Positions 28,174 to 37,358 of a DNA stretch of 64,000 bases are shown in pieces. Positions within the stretch are counted from its first letter, which is position 1, and each line of letters starts with the position of its first letter. A program made the position numbers and the translations under genes. The DNA comes from Ochrobactrum chromiisoli. GTDB lineage: Bacteria > Pseudomonadota > Alphaproteobacteria > Rhizobiales > Rhizobiaceae. Under the pieces are notes generated by a model. The model saw only the letters and a list, made by a program, of their open reading frames with translations, did no database searches and was not told where the DNA came from. The DNA lies in assembly GCF_026241335.1 (NCBI RefSeq), contig NZ_JAPHAV010000007.1:62001-126000 (forward strand), in the 5' to 3' direction.

Positions 28174-31016
28174 ATTTTCTGCCTCTCGCTTTTGGATCAC
28201 CGCTGATCCTTGCCGGCCTTCTTGCCCTGCCGGTTATCTGGTGGCTGCTGCGCATGACGCCACCGCGCCCGCAGGAAGAAAGCTTTCCGCCGCTCAGAAT
28301 TCTGGCGCAGGTTTTCAAACGCGAGGAAGTGCCGTCCAAAAGCCCCTGGTGGATGACGCTGCTGCGCCTGCTGATTGCAGCACTCGTTATCTTCGCTCTT
28401 GCCTCGCCCGTGTGGAACCCACGCGCTGTCACGCTTTCCGGCAGCCAACCACTGGCCATTGTCATGGATAACGGCTGGGCTTCCGCAGAAGAATGGCCAC
28501 AGCGCGTCAATGCCGCAGAAAAGCTGATTGCAGATGCGCAAGCCGCAAATGCGCAAATTTATGTGCTTGGCACGGCCGAACCTGCCAATACAGACATTGG
28601 CCCTTATGATGGCAGCCACGCGACCGAGCGTCTGCAAGCCTTGCAGCCTCGCCCGATCCCCGTTGACCGAAAAGCTGCATTGGATCGTCTTGCATCAAGC
28701 ATACCGCAAGGTGAGAAAATCCGTCTGGCTTTCATGAATGACGGCTTGGCGCAGGCAACGGACAGTGAAGCTTTCGCAAAGCTCAATCAAAATAATCAGC
28801 TCGCTTCCGTTCTCTGGTACGCAGCAAATCTCAATCATGTTGTAGCGCTGACTTCCATTGAAAATCAGGCCGATACGCTTGAAGCAAAAGCAACCCGCCC
28901 CGAAGGCATAACCATGCCGCGCACGCTCACAGCTTCCGCTTATGATGATAAGGGCCGCCGCATCGCCGAAACGCCTTTGTCCTTCGCAGTAGGGAGCAAT
29001 GAAGCCGTTGCTCGTTTCAATCTGCCGGTGGAATTGCGCAATGATTTCCACGTGATCCGCATTGACGGGACCAATCAGGCAGCCGCCGCACGTCTGATCG
29101 ATGCCGGTTCCGAGCGCCGCACAATCGGCCTTCTGGCCAGTGGCGATGGCGATCTGGCCCAGCCGCTTTTATCACCGCTGCATTATATTTCGCGCGCGCT
29201 TTCCCCCTATGCCAATCTCATCGAACCGCGCTCGGCAGATTTGATGACCACCGTGCCGGAAGTGCTCGACGCCAAGCCATCGGTCCTCATCATGGCAGAC
29301 ATCGGCACCTTGCCAAAGCCAGTGGAAGACCAACTCACAAGATGGGTCGAGGATGGCGGCACACTGGTGCGGTTTGCCGGGCCACGCCTTGCAGGTGCCA
29401 ATGAGAATGATCCACTGCTGCCCGTTCGCCTGCGCAAGGGCGAGCGAGCACTCGGTGGCACTTTGTCGTGGTCAGAGCCACAAAAGCTTCGTTCTTTTTC
29501 TGATAAAGGCCCTTTTGCCGGACTGAGTGTGCCTGATGATGTGACCGTCTCGCGGCAGGTTCTGGCTGAACCGTCCTTTGATCTCAATGACAAAGCCTAT
29601 GCAACACTGGCTGACGGAACACCGCTTGTAACCGGCGAAAGCCGTGGGCGTGGCAACGTAATTCTTTTCCATATTTCACCCGATGCATCATGGTCGAGCT
29701 TGCCGATATCCGGGGCTTTTGTCGATATGCTGCGCCGCATTGTATCGTTGTCGCAACGCGCTGGCGCACAAAGCGATCAACGCTCAATTTCGCTGCCGCC
29801 ATTCCAGCTTCTTTCAGCCCACGGCGAACTGACGCCGCCATCATCAGAAGCAAAGCCCCTGATCATGGATAAAGACAAATTGCCTGATGTCAGCATCAAC
29901 ACGCCGCCCGGTTTCTACGGCAATGAGGATGGCTTGAAAGCGCTCAACATTTTTGAAGGCAGCGACATCAGGCTTCAAGCAATCAGCCAACCAGCACTTT
30001 CCGTTGGCATAACACCTGCGTCTTACAACGCCGATCAATCGATTTCATTGCGTGGTCCGTTTTTCGCAGCTGCAGCCATGCTGCTCGCGCTCGACACATT
30101 GCTGATGCTCTGGCTGCGTGGCGCTTTTCGTCGTCGCATGAAAATTCGCTCCAAAATCGCAGGCATTGCCCTTCTTTTTGCAGCAGCATCGGCAATCAGT
30201 CTGATACCGTTCGGTGTGAAAACCGCGCAAGCGCAACAAACCCATGATGACAGCAAGCCGGGTGACGAAGCCATTATCAATTCTGTCTCGAAAACCCATC
30301 TCGCCTATATCATCACCGGCAACAGCGCGACCGACGATATCAGCAAGGCGGGCCTGCGCGGCTTAACCTTTGCCTTGACGGATAAGACAGCGCTTGAGCC
30401 GGGCGACCCGATCGGCGTTGACCCCGCCAAGGATGAACTCAATTTCTATCCGCTGATCTATTGGCCGATTGATCCAGACGCTCCAATGCCAAGCCCCGAG
30501 GCCATCGCCAAAGTCGATGCCTATATGCAGCAGGGCGGCACGGTGCTGTTTGACACACGCGATCAGCTTCAGGCAGGCGCGAGTCTTGACGCTTCCGCAT
30601 CCCCTGCCAACCAGCGCCTTCGCTTAATTCTTGACGGCATGAATGTGCCACCGCTTGAGCCTGTACCCAGCGATCATGTGCTGACCAAGTCCTTTTTCAT
30701 CATGCCGGATTTTCCAGGCCGCTATGAAGGAAGTCCGTTATGGGTCGCAGCCACTGCCGCTTCCAATGCCGAGCGCGACCGCCCGGTCCGCACCGGCGAT
30801 GGCGTTTCACCGATCATGATAACCGCCAATGATTTTGCAGGTGCCTGGGCCGTTGATGAACAGGGCAATCCACTTTTGCCAACCGTTCCCAATGATCCGA
30901 TGCAGCGCATTTATGCACTGCGCGGCGGCGTGAACATCGTGATGTATATGCTGACCGGGAATTACAAATCCGATCAGGTCCATGTGCCGGACCTGCTTCA
31001 GCGGCTTGGTAATTAA
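28170..31016 (+). CDS. Membrane protein with BatA N-terminal and DUF4159 C-terminal domains
   Basis: 948 aa. N-terminal BatA-type domain: SPLILAGLLALPVIWWLL helix, then PPRPQEESFPPLRIL and a second helix near residue 65-80. A large periplasmic region (about 90-620) contains a glutamine-amidotransferase-like stretch (PSVLIMADIGTLPKPVEDQL). Two more helices (about 628-645 and 662-685) lead into a C-terminal DUF4159 domain (about 705-945) with THLAYIITG and FYPLIYWPI. Function unknown; the operon resembles aerotolerance-type (Bat) and MoxR clusters. Confidence 0.88.
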   Translation: MNFLPLAFGSPLILAGLLALPVIWWLLRMTPPRPQEESFPPLRILAQVFKREEVPSKSPWWMTLLRLLIAALVIFALASPVWNPRAVTLSGSQPLAIVMDNGWASAEEWPQRVNAAEKLIADAQAANAQIYVLGTAEPANTDIGPYDGSHATERLQALQPRPIPVDRKAALDRLASSIPQGEKIRLAFMNDGLAQATDSEAFAKLNQNNQLASVLWYAANLNHVVALTSIENQADTLEAKATRPEGITMPRTLTASAYDDKGRRIAETPLSFAVGSNEAVARFNLPVELRNDFHVIRIDGTNQAAAARLIDAGSERRTIGLLASGDGDLAQPLLSPLHYISRALSPYANLIEPRSADLMTTVPEVLDAKPSVLIMADIGTLPKPVEDQLTRWVEDGGTLVRFAGPRLAGANENDPLLPVRLRKGERALGGTLSWSEPQKLRSFSDKGPFAGLSVPDDVTVSRQVLAEPSFDLNDKAYATLADGTPLVTGESRGRGNVILFHISPDASWSSLPISGAFVDMLRRIVSLSQRAGAQSDQRSISLPPFQLLSAHGELTPPSSEAKPLIMDKDKLPDVSINTPPGFYGNEDGLKALNIFEGSDIRLQAISQPALSVGITPASYNADQSISLRGPFFAAAAMLLALDTLLMLWLRGAFRRRMKIRSKIAGIALLFAAASAISLIPFGVKTAQAQQTHDDSKPGDEAIINSVSKTHLAYIITGNSATDDISKAGLRGLTFALTDKTALEPGDPIGVDPAKDELNFYPLIYWPIDPDAPMPSPEAIAKVDAYMQQGGTVLFDTRDQLQAGASLDASASPANQRLRLILDGMNVPPLEPVPSDHVLTKSFFIMPDFPGRYEGSPLWVAATAASNAERDRPVRTGDGVSPIMITANDFAGAWAVDEQGNPLLPTVPNDPMQRIYALRGGVNIVMYMLTGNYKSDQVHVPDLLQRLGN

Positions 31017-31017
31017 C

Positions 31018-33093
31018 ATGAATATCGAATTCGAACCATTTCTCACCCTGCCTTGGCTGATTGGCATTCTGGCACCGCTGGCATTGCTTGTCCTTGCAAC
31101 AATTTTGCTGCGCATGCGTGGCGGATTGCTTCGTATGCTTGCAGCCCTTGCCCTCGCATTGGCGCTGTTTAATCCCGTCATCATCAATGAAGAACGCGAA
31201 CCGCTTAAAAGTGTTGTGGCCCTTGTCGTTGATCGCAGCCAGAGCCAGCAACTGGGAGCGCGCCAAGCCGGTACAGATCAGGCGCTCAAAGCGGTGCAAG
31301 ACCAGCTTGCAACCATGCCGCAATTTGAAACCCGCGTGGTGGAAGCGGCACAGCCCGGCGAAAACGAAGACGGTTATGCAACGCGCCTGTTTGGACCGCT
31401 GGCTCGCCTGCTGCTTGATGTGCCGCCGTCGCGTGTGGCTGGTGCAATCATGATCACCGACGGTCAGGTGCATGATATTCCCGCCAATAAAAACGCGCTT
31501 GGGTTTGATGCGCCGGTTCATGCGCTCGTCACAGGTAAACCTGACGAATTCGACCGCCGCATCAAATTCAACAAGGCCCCGCGCTATGGCATCAGCGGCA
31601 AGCCGCTGGAAATGTCCTTTACCGTGATCGATGAAGGCAAAAGCCTTGGAAGTTCCGCACCTGTAGAGATCCGTGTGAATGGCGAGGCCGTGAGCAAAGA
31701 ACAGGCGCAGGTCGGACAGGAAACACCTGTCACCATCGAGCTGCCGCGCGCAGGCGTCAATATTGTCGAGATTTCAACACCGACCCTTCCGGGCGAAGTA
31801 ACCGATTCCAACAACCATGCGGTTGCGACAATTGACGGCATTCGTGAGAATCTGCGCGTGCTTCTGGTTTCAGGAGAACCGCATAACGGCGAACGCACAT
31901 GGCGAAATCTGCTTAAATCCGATGCGGCGGTTGATCTCGTCCACTTCACCATTCTGCGTCCGCCAGAAAAGCAGGACGGCACACCGATCAATGAGTTATC
32001 CCTGATCGCTTTTCCAACACGCGAGCTTTTTGTTGATAAGGTCAATGAATTCGACCTCATCATTCTGGATCGCTATCAGCATCGCGATGTGCTGCCGCTG
32101 CTTTATTATGATTATATTGCACAATATGTGGAAAATGGTGGCGCTTTGCTGGTGGCGGCCGGCCCCGAATATGCGGGCGACATGTCAATTGCACAAACGC
32201 CACTTTACAGCGCACTGCCAGCCATGCCCACAGGCACAGTCACCGAAAAAGCTTTCTATCCGCGCCTGACGGACCTTGGCAAACGGCATCCCGTTACCCG
32301 TGGCCTCGATGGCAGCGATCAGGAGCCTCCGCACTGGAGCCGATGGTTCCGCACCATCGATATTGGCCCAACGCGGGGCGAGACCGTTATGAGTGGCGCA
32401 GATGGCAAGCCGCTTCTGGTCCTCCACCGGGTCGGAAAGGGCCGTGTCGGCATGTTCCTGTCTGACCAAGGCTGGCTTTGGGCGCGTGGTTTTGAAGGCG
32501 GCGGCCCTTATGCCGCGCTTTACCGCCGTATCGCGCACTGGCTGATGCAGGAGCCGGAACTGGAAGAAGAAGCACTGACCGCCAATGGCAACGGCCGCAC
32601 GCTTTCAATCCAGCGCCAGACGATGGGGGACAATCCAGGAAATGCTGCTGTCACCACGCCATCCGGCAAACAATTGCAGGTCGACCTTGCACAGGGAAAA
32701 CCCGGTCTCTTCACAGGCTCGCTGCAAACCGATGAAGTCGGCATCTTCCGCGTGAAGAATGACGATCTGGAAACACTTGCCCATGTCGGCCCTGTCGATG
32801 CGCCGGAATTTGCAGACAGCATTTCCACGACCAACCGCCTCAAGCCACTGACTGATGCAACAGGCGGCTCCGTTCACCGCGTTCATGAAAGTGCTGATAG
32901 TTCCGTTCAGGTGCCTGCGATCACAGCTGTCAGCACTGGTCGCACTGCCAGCGGCAGTAACTGGATCGGTCTGCGCGAAACCACCGATACGCAACTTAAA
33001 AGCGTCAATCGTCTGCCATTGTTCTCAGGATTATTTGCGCTGGCCGCTCTGCTCTTTATCTTCGGCAGTATGTGGTATCGCGAAGGGCGCTAA
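31018..33093 (+). CDS. Large membrane protein with amidotransferase-like periplasmic domain
   Basis: 691 aa. Two N-terminal helices (about 12-30 and 37-58), a large extracytoplasmic region, and a C-terminal helix (LFSGLFALAALLFIFGSMW) ending a few residues later. The VVALVVDRSQSQQ stretch after the second helix resembles a VWA MIDAS start (DRSQS), and GALLVAAGPEYAG resembles a class I amidotransferase-like fold lacking a nucleophile Cys. The ATG at 31018 is 1 bp after the previous stop. Probably the membrane partner completing the MoxR-DUF58 system. Confidence 0.85.
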   Translation: MNIEFEPFLTLPWLIGILAPLALLVLATILLRMRGGLLRMLAALALALALFNPVIINEEREPLKSVVALVVDRSQSQQLGARQAGTDQALKAVQDQLATMPQFETRVVEAAQPGENEDGYATRLFGPLARLLLDVPPSRVAGAIMITDGQVHDIPANKNALGFDAPVHALVTGKPDEFDRRIKFNKAPRYGISGKPLEMSFTVIDEGKSLGSSAPVEIRVNGEAVSKEQAQVGQETPVTIELPRAGVNIVEISTPTLPGEVTDSNNHAVATIDGIRENLRVLLVSGEPHNGERTWRNLLKSDAAVDLVHFTILRPPEKQDGTPINELSLIAFPTRELFVDKVNEFDLIILDRYQHRDVLPLLYYDYIAQYVENGGALLVAAGPEYAGDMSIAQTPLYSALPAMPTGTVTEKAFYPRLTDLGKRHPVTRGLDGSDQEPPHWSRWFRTIDIGPTRGETVMSGADGKPLLVLHRVGKGRVGMFLSDQGWLWARGFEGGGPYAALYRRIAHWLMQEPELEEEALTANGNGRTLSIQRQTMGDNPGNAAVTTPSGKQLQVDLAQGKPGLFTGSLQTDEVGIFRVKNDDLETLAHVGPVDAPEFADSISTTNRLKPLTDATGGSVHRVHESADSSVQVPAITAVSTGRTASGSNWIGLRETTDTQLKSVNRLPLFSGLFALAALLFIFGSMWYREGR

Positions 33094-33123
33094 ACCGCCC
33101 TCGCTTTCCCTTCTTTTAATGCT

Positions 33124-33630
33124 TTACGCTCTGTTTGCGTGACGCACGACACCGTCTGCCCCATTGAGTGCACCCGGTACCAGTTCGCAGGCGAGCATCC
33201 GCCGGGGATCGACTGGTGCAGGCATAATCATCGAACCGGGCTGCACCATATGAAACCCAAATGGTCCATAATAGGGCTCATCGCCAACAAGAATGACCAG
33301 TTTGTGGCCAGCATTCTTTGCAGCTTCCAATGACATCCGCATCAATGCGCTGCCAATGCCGCGCTTTTTCCAGTCCGGCCGCACAGCAAGTGGCCCCAGC
33401 AGCAAGGCCGGAGTTTCCCCCACGACAACAGGTGTCATACGCAGCGATCCGATAACAATGCCGCCCATCAGCGCGACAAACGACAGGCTCTGGTCGTGAG
33501 GCCCACCCTCCCGGATAAAGTGCGCTGCACGGGTAAAACGACCGGGACCGAACGCTTCCGCATTCATATCTTCGATCTCAATGTCGTGCGCCGGGTCTTC
33601 CTGCGCGTAGGTCAGTTCAAGCTGTTGCAT
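33124..33630 (-). CDS. GNAT N-acetyltransferase
   Basis: 168 aa. Acetyl-CoA binding segment LAVRPDWKKRGIGSALMRMSL and the C-terminal LVGDEPYYGPFGFHMVQPG. The family resembles predicted YhbS-type acetyltransferases. The ATG at 33630 gives the expected N-terminus (LELTYAQEDPAHD); upstream in-frame starts add 28 unmatched residues. Convergent with the MoxR operon. Substrate unknown. Confidence 0.82.
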   Translation of the reverse strand: MQQLELTYAQEDPAHDIEIEDMNAEAFGPGRFTRAAHFIREGGPHDQSLSFVALMGGIVIGSLRMTPVVVGETPALLLGPLAVRPDWKKRGIGSALMRMSLEAAKNAGHKLVILVGDEPYYGPFGFHMVQPGSMIMPAPVDPRRMLACELVPGALNGADGVVRHANRA

Positions 33631-33940
33631 GGGTAAAATTGCCTGAAGAGAAGTCGGCAGCCAAAAGGCCAATGGAATGCATTCCGTGCGTTTTAAGCAC
33701 AGTCCCAATTTCATCGTCGGATGAAACGCATTCCGGTCATACTTCTCTCCTCAGCGGCGGAACATCAACGGGTGCCGCAATTTGAAACCCACCTATCACC
33801 AAATTGATCAGTCGTAAAACATTTTCTTTCAAATTGGCGGCGCTAACTTCTCTTTTTGGCACCGTTACGCACTGTTCACGGCTTTGACGGGTGCAAAATG
33901 GCAGTTTTCGCTCTATTTTCCTGTCAAAAGGAGAATTCAC
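33631..33940. other. 310-bp divergent intergenic region
   Basis: Between the GNAT gene (minus) and the glutathionyl-hydroquinone reductase-like gene (plus). Two related stretches, ATTCCGTGCGTTT (33685-33697) and an inverted AAACGCATTCCGG near 33724-33736, are present. No promoter boxes or gene could be fixed. Confidence 0.35.
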
Positions 33941-34924
33941 ATGGGACTTCTGGTCGATGGCAAGTGGCACGATGTCTGGTACGACACCGAAAGCACAAAA
34001 GGCCGCTTTGAGCGTTCAAAATCGCAGTTTCGCAACTGGGTGACAAAGGATGGCAGCGCAGGCCCAACCGGCGAAGGTGGCTTTAAGGCTGAAGCAGGTC
34101 GCTATCACCTCTATGTCTCCTATGCCTGCCCATGGGCGCATCGCACGCTGATCGTCCGTGCTTTGAAAAAGCTCGAAGATGTCATCTCCATCTCGGCTGT
34201 CGATTATCTCATGCTCGAGGAAGGCTGGACTTTCTACGGCACCACCGGCAGCACGGGCGACGCGCTTTATGGCGCAAAGCGCCTGCATGAGATTTATACC
34301 CGCGCCGATCCGACCTATTCCGGCCGCGTCACTGTTCCCGTTCTCTGGGACAAGCAACGCGAGACGATTGTTTCAAATGAGTCATCTGAGATTATCAGAA
34401 TGCTCAATTCGGCTTTCAATGCGTTTGGCGATGCGTCACTTGATCTTTATCCAGAAGCCCTTCGCAGCGAGATCGATGCCATTAACGAGTTCGTCTATCC
34501 AAACATCAACAACGGTGTCTACCGGGCTGGCTTTGCGACTTCACAAGAAGCCTATGAAGAAGCCTTTGGACAAGTCTTCACAGCGCTTGATGCGCTGGAG
34601 GAAAAACTTTCGAAGCAGCGCTATCTGGCAGGCCCAAGCCTCACAGAAGCCGACTGGCGTCTGTTCACCACGCTATTGCGCTTTGATCCGGTCTATGTCG
34701 GGCACTTCAAATGCAATCTGCGACGCATTGCGGATTATCCAAATCTCTCCAATTACACGCGCGACCTGTATCAGGTTACGGGCGTGGCCCCGACCGTGAA
34801 TATGGAGCACATCAAAGGCCATTATTATCGCAGCCACAAGACGATCAACCCGACCGGCATTGTTCCTGCTGGCCCGCAAATCGACTTCTCCGCACCGCAT
34901 GATCGGAACCGCTTCGACAATTGA
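33941..34924 (+). CDS. Glutathione S-transferase family, S-glutathionyl-hydroquinone reductase (YqjG/Ecm4-like)
   Basis: 327 aa. YACPWAHRTLIV (about 67-78) holds the catalytic Cys typical of the xi class, followed by the long C-terminal helical domain with YPNINNGVYRAGFATSQEAYE and the conserved RFDPVYVGHFKCN. These enzymes reduce glutathionyl-hydroquinones using glutathione. AAAAGGAG 7 nt before the ATG at 33941 decides the start over one 57 bp upstream. Confidence 0.93.
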   Translation: MGLLVDGKWHDVWYDTESTKGRFERSKSQFRNWVTKDGSAGPTGEGGFKAEAGRYHLYVSYACPWAHRTLIVRALKKLEDVISISAVDYLMLEEGWTFYGTTGSTGDALYGAKRLHEIYTRADPTYSGRVTVPVLWDKQRETIVSNESSEIIRMLNSAFNAFGDASLDLYPEALRSEIDAINEFVYPNINNGVYRAGFATSQEAYEEAFGQVFTALDALEEKLSKQRYLAGPSLTEADWRLFTTLLRFDPVYVGHFKCNLRRIADYPNLSNYTRDLYQVTGVAPTVNMEHIKGHYYRSHKTINPTGIVPAGPQIDFSAPHDRNRFDN

Positions 34925-34975
34925 GACTTTCCTGCAACAGTCGCCTCCAAACAGCATCTGCTGCACATAACCAGA

Positions 34976-35005
34976 GCGGCCCATTGATCCAAATCAATGG
35001 GCCGC
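34976..35005 (+). terminator. Hairpin after the glutathionyl-hydroquinone reductase gene
   Basis: GCGGCCCATTGAT (34976-34988), CCAA loop, ATCAATGGGCCGC (34993-35005): 13-bp perfect stem. The tail is only moderately T-rich. Confidence 0.7.
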
Positions 35006-35075
35006 ATTGTTGTGTGGTCCAGATTGCGGCCATCACTACCCAGGACTTTCAGGTTAAGAATTTTAGGAGAGACTG

Positions 35076-35759
35076 ATGAACCGCTTTGCCAAAGGGCTCC
35101 TCGCAGCAACAGCACTGACATTAACAGCACCCACAGCTTTTGCTGCTGATGCGATTGTGGCCCAGCCTGCGACCGAAATCGTTGCCGTGCCACAGGCTTT
35201 GTCGCCATGGCAGATTCGCGTGCGTGCGCTTGGTGTGGTCGCCGAAAACAAGGGTTACGTAAACGGCGTTGATGGTTCCGGTCTCGATTACTCAAAGTCG
35301 ATCACGCCTGAACTCGACATCACCTATTACTTCACCGACAATCTGGCTGCTGAACTCATCCTTGGCACCACCTATGCCAACATCAACGGCAGGGGTTCGA
35401 TCGAAGGTCTGGGCAAGATTGGCAAAGTCTGGATGCTGCCTCCAACGCTCACCATGCAGTATCACTTCACCAACTTCGGTGCGTTCAAGCCCTATGTTGG
35501 CGCAGGCGTGAACTACACAATCTTCTACAATCAGGATGCCGCAGGCGTTGATTATCTCAAGGTCAAGAACACCTTTGGCGGTGCGCTTCAGGTCGGCTTC
35601 GACTACATGCTCAATGAGCATTGGGGTATCAACTTCGACGTGAAGAAGCTGTTCCTTGAACCAAAATTCGACGCCACTCTGGCAGGCGGCACGCAGGTCA
35701 GCGGCAAGGCCAAGCTCAACCCATGGCTGATCGGCACCGGTATCACCTACCGCTTCTAA
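35076..35759 (+). CDS. ompW: OmpW-family outer membrane beta-barrel protein
   Basis: 227 aa. A Sec signal (KGLLAATALTLTAPTAFAA) precedes an eight-stranded barrel with alternating hydrophobic strands: PWQIRVRALGVV, SITPELDITYYFTDNLAAEL, NFGAFKPYVGAGVNYTIFY and NEHWGINFDVKKLFL. It ends in Phe (GTGITYRF), as required for BAM-mediated insertion. Members form narrow channels for small hydrophobic molecules. AGGAGAG before the ATG is strong. Confidence 0.94.
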   Translation: MNRFAKGLLAATALTLTAPTAFAADAIVAQPATEIVAVPQALSPWQIRVRALGVVAENKGYVNGVDGSGLDYSKSITPELDITYYFTDNLAAELILGTTYANINGRGSIEGLGKIGKVWMLPPTLTMQYHFTNFGAFKPYVGAGVNYTIFYNQDAAGVDYLKVKNTFGGALQVGFDYMLNEHWGINFDVKKLFLEPKFDATLAGGTQVSGKAKLNPWLIGTGITYRF

Positions 35760-35770
35760 TATCTCAAATG

Positions 35771-35790
35771 GAGGGCGCGAAAGCGCCCTT
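35771..35790. terminator. Hairpin between ompW and the nudix gene
   Basis: AGGGCGC, GAAA loop, GCGCCCT between convergent genes. Confidence 0.65.
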
Positions 35791-35794
35791 CCTC

Positions 35795-36250
35795 CTACCA
35801 GTGTGGCAGAGGATCAAGATCATGCAGCGCTTCCTGCAAGCGACGCTTGGTTGAAGGCGTTGTGCCTTCAGGCAAATTATCCAACGAAAAAAAACCGGCC
35901 TCGGCGATCTCCCTGTCTCGCTGTTTAGGCTCCGTCTGCTCGAACGCACGGCAAACATAAAGCGCCACATGATCTCGGTTTGAAGCATGGGCGTTTTTAT
36001 AAAGCGCAAAAAGCTGCGGTCGACCGGTGAGGTAAATATTGCCTTCCTCACGCAGCTCCTTTTCCAGTGCCTGCGCAAATGTCTCACCACGATCAACGCC
36101 GCCGCCTGGCAATTGCCAGCCGGGTACGTAAGTATGCTTGACCAAAAAAACAGAGTTTTTTTTCTCATCAAATACAACTGCCCTGACACCCAGTGTCATC
36201 GGGCGCGTAAGCAAAAAATAGGTATGAAATAAAAAATGGCGGAAGGGCAT
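35795..36250 (-). CDS. Nudix hydrolase
   Basis: 151 aa single Nudix domain. The Nudix box reads GGGVDRGETFAQALEKELREE, with catalytic Glu residues intact, after VFLVKHTYVPGWQLPGGG. The ATG at 36250 has AGGA 8 nt upstream; a TTG at 36268 is possible. An N-terminal hydrophobic stretch (FRHFLFHTYFLL) is unusual for the family. Substrate unknown (a nucleoside-diphosphate derivative). Flanking DNA to 36360 is distinctly A/T-rich. Confidence 0.85.
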   Translation of the reverse strand: MPFRHFLFHTYFLLTRPMTLGVRAVVFDEKKNSVFLVKHTYVPGWQLPGGGVDRGETFAQALEKELREEGNIYLTGRPQLFALYKNAHASNRDHVALYVCRAFEQTEPKQRDREIAEAGFFSLDNLPEGTTPSTKRRLQEALHDLDPLPHW

Positions 36251-36359
36251 ACCGTCGATCCTGAGCAAATATTCCTGATAAAATCATTGAAGCAAAGTCA
36301 TCAACAAAAAGTCGCTAAACACGGTTTCGATTTAAAAAATAATACAGTACACCAATTAT

Positions 36360-37262
36360 ATGTTTCGTCTTGCCCATATTTCCGACATCCATCTGTCGCC
36401 TCTCCCCCGCATTCGCTATCGCGAATTGGCGTCGAAACGTATCACAGGTTATATCAACTGGCTGCGTAACCGTAAAAACGCGATGCACGGCACAGTGCTG
36501 GACAATCTGATTGCCGATATGCTGGCGCAAAATCCCGATCATATTGCGGTCACTGGCGATCTGGTAAACCTTGCGCTCAATCTGGAAATCGACATCGCCC
36601 ATGACTGGCTCATGCAACTGGGCGACCCTGACAACGTATCTGTCGTTCCGGGAAACCACGATGCCTATGTGCCCGGTGCGCTGGATAAATCCTGCCGCAA
36701 ATGGGAGCCATGGATGCGTGGCGATGGCGTGCATAATCACGGCAAGCGACCCGTGTTTCCCTATATGCGCGAACGCGGACCAGTGGCGCTAATCGGCGTA
36801 TCGTCTGCACGCGCGACCGCTCCCTTCATGGCCAGTGGTGATTTTAAATCCGCGCAGGCCAAGCGCCTTGCCATGGCGCTTGATGAAGCAGGCGCACGCG
36901 GACTTTTTCGCGTTGTGATGATCCACCATCCACCCATCCGCGGCGCCACGCCGACGCATAAGCGGCTTTATGGCATCCGTCGTTTCCAGAATGTCATTCG
37001 CAAGCACGGTGCCGAACTGGTCATTCATGGCCATACACATCTCGCAACCCGCTATGATATCGATGGGCCGACCGGACAAGTGCCGGTTATCTGTGTGCCG
37101 TCAGCCAGCCAGAATTTCGGCGGGCATAAGCCCCCCGCACGTTATAACATCTTCGCTGTTGATCGGAAGCCGCAAGGCGGCTGGCTATGCCAGTGGGAAC
37201 AGCACGGCATTGAAGATGAGAGCGAACGCATCATCAAAATTTCTGAAGACAAACTCTATTAG
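36360..37262 (+). CDS. Calcineurin-like metallophosphoesterase
   Basis: 300 aa. All five blocks of the di-metal site are visible: HISDIHLSP (6-14), VTGDLVNLAL, VVPGNHDAY, MIHHPPI and IHGHTHLA. Cytosolic, no signal peptide. Resembles Icc/CpdA-type cyclic-nucleotide or other phosphodiesterases; the substrate cannot be assigned. The Shine-Dalgarno is poor. Confidence 0.92.
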   Translation: MFRLAHISDIHLSPLPRIRYRELASKRITGYINWLRNRKNAMHGTVLDNLIADMLAQNPDHIAVTGDLVNLALNLEIDIAHDWLMQLGDPDNVSVVPGNHDAYVPGALDKSCRKWEPWMRGDGVHNHGKRPVFPYMRERGPVALIGVSSARATAPFMASGDFKSAQAKRLAMALDEAGARGLFRVVMIHHPPIRGATPTHKRLYGIRRFQNVIRKHGAELVIHGHTHLATRYDIDGPTGQVPVICVPSASQNFGGHKPPARYNIFAVDRKPQGGWLCQWEQHGIEDESERIIKISEDKLY

Positions 37263-37322
37263 AGCGTATTTTAACACGCATCTTTGTCCGAAAGCCGTTT
37301 CACACTTTTCGGGATGCGCTCT
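37261..37322. repeat. Dispersed palindromic repeat, copy 3
   Basis: Outer arms AGAGCG (37261-37266) and CGCTCT (37317-37322), GCATC/GATGC inner arms, and the CCGAAAG...CTTTTCGG-like core shared with copies at 6969 and 62940. It starts one base inside the metallophosphoesterase stop. Confidence 0.7.
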
Positions 37323-37324
37323 AA

Positions 37325-37350
37325 AAAAGGCGGCATAAAAGCCGCCTTTT
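37325..37350. terminator. Bidirectional terminator between the phosphoesterase gene and leuA
   Basis: AAAAGGCGGC (37325-37334), ATAAAA loop, GCCGCCTTTT (37341-37350). Confidence 0.88.
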
Positions 37351-37358
37351 CTTTCAAC

